Both the position numbers and the translations under genes were made by a program. 64,000 bases of DNA. Source: Panopea generosa (taxonomy: Eukaryota > Mollusca > Bivalvia > Adapedonta > Hiatellidae). The notes below the pieces were generated by a model. It saw nothing but the letters and a program-made list of their open reading frames with translations. It had not been told where the DNA came from and did no database searches. Shown piece after piece: positions 56,575-64,000 of this stretch (positions within the stretch are counted from its first letter, which is position 1; the number at the start of each line of letters is the position of its first letter). The DNA is taken from the NCBI GenBank assembly GCA_029582155.1, contig CM055895.1:19951004-20015003 (forward strand). The letters are read 5' to 3'.

Positions 56575-57260
56575 TGCCAAAGGGGGGAAGCATATAGTCG
56601 CCGTTTCGTCTGTGTATGTGTGCGTCTGTCCGTCCATCCCCAGTTATTGTCTGGGCTATTTCTCAACAACCTTTGTTACGAATTTTATGAAACTTACTAG
56701 AATGCATCATTACCAGTGCAGATGCGCATATTGTCTTTGTGTTCCTGTTCGATGATTTTTCACGGAGTTATGGCCCTTTGATTCTGTCTTTGACCAAATT
56801 CTTGTCCACGTTGGAATTTTATGAAACTTGCTAGGATGCATCACTACCAAGTAAAGATGTGCATATTGTCTTTGTATTCTGGTTCAATGATTTCATAGAG
56901 TTATGTCCCTTTAATTGAGTCTGTTACCAAACTCTTGTCCATGCTATTTCTCTACAACCTCAGGTTGGAATTTTATGAAACTTGCTAGGATGTATCATTA
57001 CCAAGTGCAGATATGCATATTGTCTTTGTGTTCCAGTTGGATGATTGTTCACGGAGTTATGGCCCTTTGATTCTGTCTGTTACCAAATTCTTGTCCGTGC
57101 TTTTTCTCTACAATGTCTGGTTGGAATTTTATGAAACTTGCTAGGATGCATCATTACCATGATTGTGGAGATGTGCATATTGTCTTCATGACACTATTTT
57201 GCTACAACTTGTAAAACTAGCTAGGATATGTGCATATTGTCATTTTGTTCTGGTTCAGTT
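56575..57260. repeat. Dispersed modular repeat
   Basis: It opens with CCAAAGGGGGGAAGCATATAG and GTGCGTCTGTCCGTCCATCC, then about four modules with GAATTTTATGAAACTTGCTA, GGATGCATCATTACCA, GATGTGCATATTGTCTTTGT, CACGGAGTTATGGCCCTTTG and TTACCAAATTCTTGTCC. The unit is roughly 130-180 bp. Non-coding. Confidence 0.75.
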
Positions 57261-57540
57261 ATTTACGAATGGGTTCTGTCAAGTGCAGAGCCTCATATTG
57301 TTCCTGCTAGGCAGTTTGGTATTGACTTCTCTTTAGAACTCGCACAGTTACTTCCACCGTTCAATATCATTACCATATGGTACAGTGTCAAACACTCACT
57401 TGGGGGAGCATCCATTGGTTCCACTCAAATTTTCTTATTTCTGATGTTTACATTTATTTGTTAAGAATGAAGAAATATAATTGATAACAAATCCATGGTA
57501 TGAGAGTGTAATTTGTATATTAATTATTTATATTATTTTT

Positions 57541-57715
57541 ATTGCATATGGTCTAGTGGTAGAGCACCGAACCCATGATCGGAGGGTTGTGGTTTCGATC
57601 CTCTGCCACGGCTGTTTGGTGTACTGGTTCTACCTAGGAAGACTTTGAGCGTGATTAGTCTATGTTGTAAGAATTTGTTTCACAGTCGAAATAGAATAAA
57701 TAAGTTTAAACTGTT
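57541..57715 (+). mobile_element. tRNA-derived SINE, family 1
   Basis: Head ATGGTCTAGTGGTAGAGCAC (A-box-like), GTGGTTTCGATCCTCTGCC (B-box-like), body GTACTGGTTCTACCTAGGAA and tail TGTAAGAATTTGTTTCACAG then AATAAATAAGTTTAAAC. The most complete + strand copy in the window. Confidence 0.82.
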
Positions 57716-58077
57716 GTACCAATTTACAAAATGTACGTCACGCTGGAGCCCCAAGTTATACGGAAAATAGCAAATGATAAATCAGTAGTGATATTACTGT
57801 AGGTTAATATAAAAAATATGCCATCCATTTATTTTACTCATGATCCATAAAATATGTGATAAAATGTTTTGCTATATAATTTTTGTATTAGCACATACTT
57901 TGTATAGAATCGTACATGTTTGTATGTAATTGCATTTCATCCATTTTATAGCTGTGCTATGTGATATTTGCTATCTGTGCTGTTAAATATTTATCTTTTT
58001 TCTTTGGAATCATGATAAAATTGTATTAAAGTGGTGTTTTTTGTTGAATAAATAGCATCATTTTATTCCATCAGGGC

Positions 58078-58255
58078 TAAGATGGCTTATAGAAAATCAA
58101 TTAACCTATTTACTCTTTCCTTGGACCCTGGAAAGTTTAACCAGCACTTGATCACACCTTTGCAAGTAACTGATAACTTTCCCACATGAATCAGTGGTGA
58201 GAGACCAATGACAGTGAGTCTCAATGTCATATTCCAATCATCGCAGAGACTGAAG
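58078..58255 (-). mobile_element. SINE family 3
   Basis: It contains the family 3 body in reverse: TTGGACCCTGGAAAGTTTAACC, GCAAGTAACTGATAACTTTC, CCACATGAATCAGTGGTGAG and ATCGCAGAGACTGAAG. The tRNA-like head is missing or replaced by the neighbouring 36-bp array. Confidence 0.65.
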
Positions 58256-58510
58256 AATGACCTGTATTAAAGGGACATGGCAATGTTAAAGACTGAACTG
58301 TATTAAAGGGTCACATCAATGTTGAAGTCTGAACTGTATTAAAGGGACATGGCAATGTTGAAGAATAAACTGTATTAAAGGGACATGGCAATGTTGAAGA
58401 CTTAACTGTATTAAAAGGACACAGCAATGTTGAAGACTGAACTGTATTAGAGGGACACAGCAATGTTGAAGACTGAACTGTATTAAAGGTCACAGCAATG
58501 TTGAAGACAT
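58256..58510. repeat. 36-bp minisatellite
   Basis: Seven copies of GAACTGTATTAAAGGGACAT plus GGCAATGTTGAAGACT, with ACAGC/ATGGC variants. It starts within the end of a SINE (GAGACTGAAG) and may have expanded from it. Confidence 0.92.
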
Positions 58511-58559
58511 TATTAAAAAATGGAAATTTATTGGGAATTTGATCTAACATACGGGTAAC

Positions 58560-58650
58560 ATACGTTACGAGCAATCTGAACTCTTCCTGAACTGTTTTCA
58601 AAGGCCTTCTGTGATTGGTGTGGGAAAACGCTTATCTATGGAGTAAAGGG
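58560..58650. mobile_element. piggyBac-like MITE, right half only (copy 4)
   Basis: It matches the right half of the TTAA MITE: GTTACGAGCAATCTGAACTC, TTTTCAAAGGCCTTCTGTGA, TCTATGGAGTAAAGGG and then TTAA (58651-58654). The left half is lost next to the 36-bp array. Confidence 0.8.
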
Positions 58651-58654
58651 TTAA

Positions 58655-59639
58655 GAGGTAGATATTCTGTTAAAAATTATTTTTCTGTGCCCATGTTGAA
58701 CTTTAGAAATGTAAAATTATTTTACCCAAAGAAATAACCCACTATTGGTTCTACTACAAAAATTGGCAATTTGATTATCTTGATACAATATAATTATGTT
58801 CTATGGTAAATACATGCCAGTAGCCATTAATTTATTGTAAGTTTTGTTGATAAAATCAATTATAAAGATGGTTGTAATTGTTAATTGTATTATGAATGAA
58901 TTTTTATAAATAGGGTGAGCGAATTAAATCAGATCATCTGGTTCACTTCTGCACCCCCATCAAACCCCCATGTTTATTCAACAAATGTGCACCTACCCGG
59001 GGGGAATTCAGTCATGTATTTAAAAACACATGTCACACAGTTTGAACGTCTGTTGAATATAATTTATACACTTTTTTTACATTGTTGTCTGTATGTTTAT
59101 CAAAATAAAGAAACTCACTACAAACAAAATGTTGTGGTTTCCCAACTACCATCTTGAAATGTCTGTAATCAATTATCCACTTATAAAAAATGATCTGTTT
59201 TCTGTAATTAACAGCTTGCTGCAACTTCATTTCAGTTAGATACAAACAGATGCAATGTGATATATATGTCTTAAACTGTCTACCACATTATTCATACTTA
59301 CGATCAAGATCACCCAGACAGCTGCCTCACAGTTCATTGTAGTTTAAACCTATTTATTATAAAACCGCCATGGCAACCTTGTAAACAGTTCTCCTAGCCT
59401 GCAGAAGGTTTTGGGTTCGAATCACTGTTATACCAAAGACTTAAATAATAAAACCAGAAGCTTTCTTGCTTGGTGCTAATTATTTAGAGGATAGTTTTAG
59501 GTTTGGTTGACCCTTGTGTCGGTATATTGTGGCTTGGTGTGGTATTATACCATGTGGCAATGCTTAGAATACTGTTTTAAGTAGATACTGTTGCGATATA
59601 GCTGAAAAATTATTGAAAACGATACTGATAACCATACAA
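58655..59639. other. Intergenic DNA, no gene recognised
   Basis: AT-rich sequence. A B-box-like GGTTTTGGGTTCGAATCACTG near 59406-59427 hints at another SINE remnant. The open frames at 58915-59157 (+) and 59033-59245 (-) overlap each other and show no family signature. Confidence 0.5.
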
Positions 59640-59830
59640 ACAATTTTATTTATTTTATGTTCATTATGAAACAAGTTCTAACACACTTGAAATGATTCTG
59701 GATACAACCAGTACTAAGCATATGTGGATAAAGTGTAGTATTCAAGGACACCACACATACCCATCATGGGGATTTGAACCCTCAACCCTTCAAACCTGGG
59801 TCTGATGCTCTACACCTAAACCATGCCCTC
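59640..59830 (-). mobile_element. tRNA-derived SINE, family 1 (diverged)
   Basis: Reverse orientation: tail TTATGAAACAAGTTCTAACA, body ACCAGTACTAAGCATATGTG, AAGGACACCACACATACCC, and head GGGATTTGAACCCTCAACCC to CTACACCTAAACCATGCCCTC. More diverged than the other copies. Confidence 0.72.
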
Positions 59831-60009
59831 AACTAAGTATGCATATTAGCAAGAGTAAAATGTGTTTGATATTTTTTAACTTTAGTGACCCTGGATTCTT
59901 TTTGAAATCTTTAAGCAGAACTGTGGATTTGATTTTATTTTGTTCACTAAATGCAAAACTCTATTAACAGGAAAGCATATAGGAAAATAGGACACAGCTT
60001 TTCTACATA

Positions 60010-60955
60010 GAATCTGAAAAAATTACAAAGCAGAAATAACCTACTTAAAAAGATACAAAGCAGAAATATATTAATAAAAAAAAAATCACAAAGCAGAAAT
60101 AACATTGACAAAAATTACACAGTAGAATAACTTCTACAAAAAAATACAAAGTAGAATAACATGTACAACAGTTACAAAGCAGAAATAACATCTACAAAAA
60201 TTACACAGTAGAGTAACTTCTACCAAAATTACAAAGCAGAAATAACATGCTCAAAAATTACAAAGCAGAAATAACTATACAAAAAATACAAAGCAGAAAT
60301 AATATCAACAAAAAATACAAAGCAGAAATAATATCAACAAAAATTACAAAGCAGAAATAACATGTACAAAAATTACACAGCAAAAATAACTTATACACAA
60401 ATTACAAAGCAAAAATAACATATACAAAAAAAACAAAGCAGAAATAACTTACATAAAAATGACAAAGCAGAAATATCATCTACAAAAAAATACAAAGCTG
60501 AAATAACATTTACAAAAATTACCAAGCAGAAAAACATCTATAGAAATTACAAAGCAGAAATAGCTTCTACCAAAATTACAAGGCAGAAATAATGTTTACC
60601 AAAAATTACAAAGCAGAAATAACATATACAAAAATTACAAAGTAGAAAAAAACCTTTTACAAAATTTACAAATGAAATAATGTTTTCAAAAATTACAAAG
60701 CAGAAATAACATCTACAAAAATTACAAAACAGAAATAACATATGCAAAAATTACACAGCAGAAATAACATACAAAAATTACAAAGCAGAAATAAAATCTA
60801 CAAAAATTACAAAGCAGAAACAGCTTCTACAAAAAATACAAAGCAGAAATAACATATACAAAAATTACAAAGCAGAAATAGCTTCTACAAAAAATTAATA
60901 TACAAAACAGAAATGATTTCTACAAAAATTACAAAGTAGAAATAATTTTTACAAT
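60010..60955. repeat. ~29-bp minisatellite
   Basis: About 32 copies of ACAAAAATTACAAAGCAGAA plus ATAACATCT with frequent small indels. A-rich on the + strand. The minus-strand Phe/Cys-rich frame is an artefact. Confidence 0.93.
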
Positions 60956-61139
60956 CAGCTTCTGAGACTGTTTTTCCAGTCCTGCATTTGATCTAGATTC
61001 TGATCTGCCAACTTTCGCTTTATATGATAAGCTCGATATGTGGTCTAGACATAATGGGACATTTATTAAAATGTGAAATTAAAAGTGTACTAGGCCCTTC
61101 TATCAAAGGATTATCCTTATAATTCAATTTTACGGGATC

Positions 61140-61330
61140 CTCCAGCCAAGTGGTCTAAAAACACTGTTGTCTTGAGTCACTCCCATCACACTGCTGAGGT
61201 CAGGGATTTGAGTCTAGCTTGATTAGAAAGCTCTATGTGAGATAATTTACCACTTACTTGTTTAACAACAGTGGTTCTATTTGGATTCATCCATAAATAA
61301 ACCTTGAGACCTTAACAAATGATAATCTGT
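61140..61330 (+). mobile_element. SINE family 3 (diverged)
   Basis: It shows CCAAGTGGTCTAAAAACACTG, GAGGTCAGGGATTTGAGTCTA (B-box-like), TATGTGAGATAATTTACCAC and TTACTTGTTTAACAACAGTGG. Another tRNA-like head (ATGGCCCAGTGGTACAGG, 61380-61440) follows. Confidence 0.5.
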
Positions 61331-61509
61331 TGAAAATGACATTAACCTCTATTTTAAAATCCATTCATGTTACATCTATGGCCCAGTGGTACAGGTCTTG
61401 AATTGCATGCAAGAGGTTATAGATTTGAACACTAAAACATTTGACTAGGACTGCTAAGCCCAGTATCAAAGAATGTAACCATGGTATCATGTAATGCATT
61501 AATGGCATG

Positions 61510-62150
61510 ATACTTCATGAACTGAACAGGGAACATGATACTTCAGCAAGACAATCTATATAGACACCATTGTAGTAAGGCCAAAGAACTGAACAGGGAA
61601 GGTGATACTCCATATAGACACCATTGTAGTAAGGCTGAAGAACTGAACAGGAAAGGTGATACTCCACTAAAGCAATCTATATAGACACCATTGTAGTAAG
61701 GCTGAAGAATAGAACAGGAAAGGTGATACTCCACCAAAGCAATCTATATAGACACCATTGTAGTAAGGCTGAAAAATAGAACAGGGAATGTGATACTCCA
61801 GCAAGGCAAACTATATAGACACCATTGTAGTAAGGCTGAAGAACAGAACAGGGAATGTGATAGTCAAGCAAGGCAATCTATATAGACACCATTGTAGTAA
61901 GGCTCAAGAACTGAACAGGGAATGTGATACTCCAGCAAGGCAATCTATATACACCATTGTGGTAAGGATGAAGAACTGAACAGGGAATATGATACTCCAG
62001 CAAGGTAATCTATCTAGACACCATTGTAGTAAGGCTGAAGAACTGAACAGGGAAGGTGATACTCCAGCAAAGCAATCTATATAGACACCATTGTAGTAAG
62101 TATGAAGAACTGAACAGGGTATATGATACTCTAGCAAGATTTCTATTAAA
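61510..62150. repeat. 67-bp minisatellite
   Basis: About nine copies of a ~67-bp unit: GATACTCCAGCAAGGCAATC, TATATAGACACCATTGTAGT and AAGGCTGAAGAACTGAACAG. One early copy is shortened by loss of the GCAAG segment. Confidence 0.93.
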
Positions 62151-62344
62151 TGAATGAATTTGTGTTATTTATGTAAATTATTGAGTAAAATTACATGAGT
62201 GCGATATGATAAAAAAATAGATGGAAATTTATTAAAGCAATGGGAGTTAACATTTTTATAAAAAATTGCATTATTTGTACTGGTTACTTCCCTTCAATTG
62301 TTGCGGGCTAAACAGGACTGGTAACAGTGAGGGAGAATTAGTGG

Positions 62345-63465
62345 GATTGCGGCATAACTGAAAATAACATTACAGGCCCAATTTTCACGTACAAATACAA
62401 ATAAACATTACAGGCCCGATCTTCATGTACAAATACAAATTAACATTACAGGCCCAATCTTCATGTACAAATATTAATTTACATCAAAGGCCCATTATTC
62501 ATGTACAAATACAAATAAACATTACAGGCCTGGGCCCAATCTTCATATACAAATACAAATTAACATTACAGGCCCAATCTTTATGTTCAAATACTAATTA
62601 ACATTACAGGCCCACATCCAATATCCATGTACAAATACAAATTAACATTACAGGCCCAATCTTCTTGTACAAATATTTATTAACATTACAGGCCCAATTT
62701 TCATGTACAAATACTTATTAACATTACAGGCCCAATCTTCTTGTACAAATACTTATTAACATTACAGGCCCAATTTTCATGTACAAATACTTATTAACAT
62801 TACAGGCCCTATCTTTATGTACAAATACAAATTAACTTTACAGGCCCAATCTTCATGTACAAATACTAATTTACATTAAAGGCTGAATATTCATGTACAA
62901 ATACAAATAAACATTACAGGCCTAGACCCAATCTTCATGTACAAATACTAATTAACATTACAGGTCAAATCTTCATGTATAAATACTAATTTACATTACA
63001 GGCCCAATCTTCATGTAGAAAAACAAATTAACATTACAGGTCCACGTACAATCTTCATGTAGAAATACTAATTAACATTACAGGCCCAATATTCATGTAT
63101 AAATACAAATTAACTTTACAACCCCACTTCAAATATCCATGTACAAATAAAAACTAACATTACAGGCCCAGTCTTCAAGTACAAATACTAATGAACATAA
63201 CAGGCCCAGTCTTCATGTACAAATACTGATTAACATTACAGGCCCAATATCCATGTAAAATACAAATTAACATTACAGGCCCACGTCCAATATCCATGTA
63301 CTAATACTAATTAACATTACAGGCCCAATCTTCGTGTACAAATACAAATTAACATTACGGACCCAATCTTCATATACAAATACAAATTAACATTACAGGT
63401 CAAATCTTTATGTACAAATACAAATTAATATAACAGGCCCAAGATTTGTGTTTAAATACGAATTA
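62345..63465. repeat. 38-bp minisatellite
   Basis: About 29 copies of AACATTACAGGCCCAATCTT plus CATGTACAAATACTAATT with variants (ACAAATTAAC, CACGTCCAATATCC). Several units carry an 8-11 bp insertion after GGCC. Confidence 0.93.
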
Positions 63466-64000
63466 ACATTCATATTTTTTATGTAGGGTGGGGTGCAGAT
63501 TGATAGTAGATGTTGATACCTGCAGAACTAAAGTTTCCATATATTCTAACCATTACCCAAATTGTCATCTCTGGTGACATAATCTGCAGTGGTCTGACCA
63601 TAATTCATATAGCACCCTGGACCAAACGTGTATTGATAATTCAACAACAAAAAATAAAGAAGGCAAGACCGTGACCCATTTTTTCTGGATTCCTACCGGT
63701 CTTCAGCGATGAACACAGACATAGATAGACATATTTTACTGACTTTAGGCCAAATTTAAAAAAAAAAAGATATAAACCTCCCTTCCCGGTTTTTAAGAAA
63801 AAATTGGAAGATAATCAAGCATTTGATTTATAATTGCCTAAACCTTTTCTCATCATTAGGCGAATACCTTTATTATAAATTTGTATATTTGACAATAATT
63901 GTGTACATAACATATACAAGTACCAGGAACACTTGTTAGTATATACCTGTCTCTCTTTAGCATGGTATAGCAGTTTCATATTAAACAACAAATAACAGAT
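63466..64000. other. Right-edge non-coding DNA
   Basis: No exon, repeat unit or RNA gene recognised. Confidence 0.5.

Noticed and set aside
57541-57620. Functional tRNA gene
   Set aside because: A- and B-box-like motifs are present but the acceptor stem does not close, and a SINE body and tail follow.

Overview
The window looks like nuclear DNA of a lophotrochozoan animal, most likely a bivalve mollusc. It is AT-rich and full of minisatellite arrays. It carries tRNA-derived SINEs, small TIR elements, a dead mariner, and many copies of the GTCTGTC/GTCCGTC-led modular repeats that I associate with bivalve genomes. The species call is inference. No bacterial-type operon, rRNA gene, convincing functional tRNA gene or CRISPR array is present.

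One protein-coding gene dominates. It is on the + strand from about 13.9 kb to 55.2 kb and has 13 exon positions with intact splice sites and matching phases. The predicted product is about 1,806-1,810 residues: a NACHT and WD-repeat (NWD1/NWD2-like) STAND NTPase. In order it has a short basic N-terminal tail, a DUF4062-like block (VKIFLSSTFS, then QVVDMRWGV), a NACHT NTPase (Walker A QSGAGKTS, Walker B IIILLDSVDQL), a winged-helix/helical region, and a C-terminal WD40 beta-propeller region.

The most interesting point is the penultimate exon. It is present twice (12A at 44236-44497, 12B at 50833-51082). The two exons encode related but distinct versions of the same WD segment. Both enter in phase 2 and leave in phase 0, so using both or neither breaks the frame: they look like a mutually exclusive exon pair. 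About 55 copies of a 107-bp repeat, each with a 14-bp perfect palindrome, fill nearly all of the 6.3-kb intron between them.

Layout: 1-4 kb, a 72-bp minisatellite interrupted by a TTAA-flanked MITE; 4-11.3 kb, intergenic with dispersed repeats; 11.3-12.3 kb, a frameshifted pseudogene of a multicopy mollusc family; 14-37 kb, the N-terminal exons in introns loaded with minisatellites and SINEs; 37.4-41 kb, one 3.5-kb exon with NACHT, winged helix and most of the WD repeats; 44-51 kb, the duplicated exon and 107-bp array; 51.4-53.3 kb, a MITE and a full-length dead mariner; 55.2 kb, the stop codon; 55.2-64 kb, intergenic SINEs, foldback elements and four more minisatellites. All exon boundaries come from reading splice sites and frames by eye, with no transcript data.
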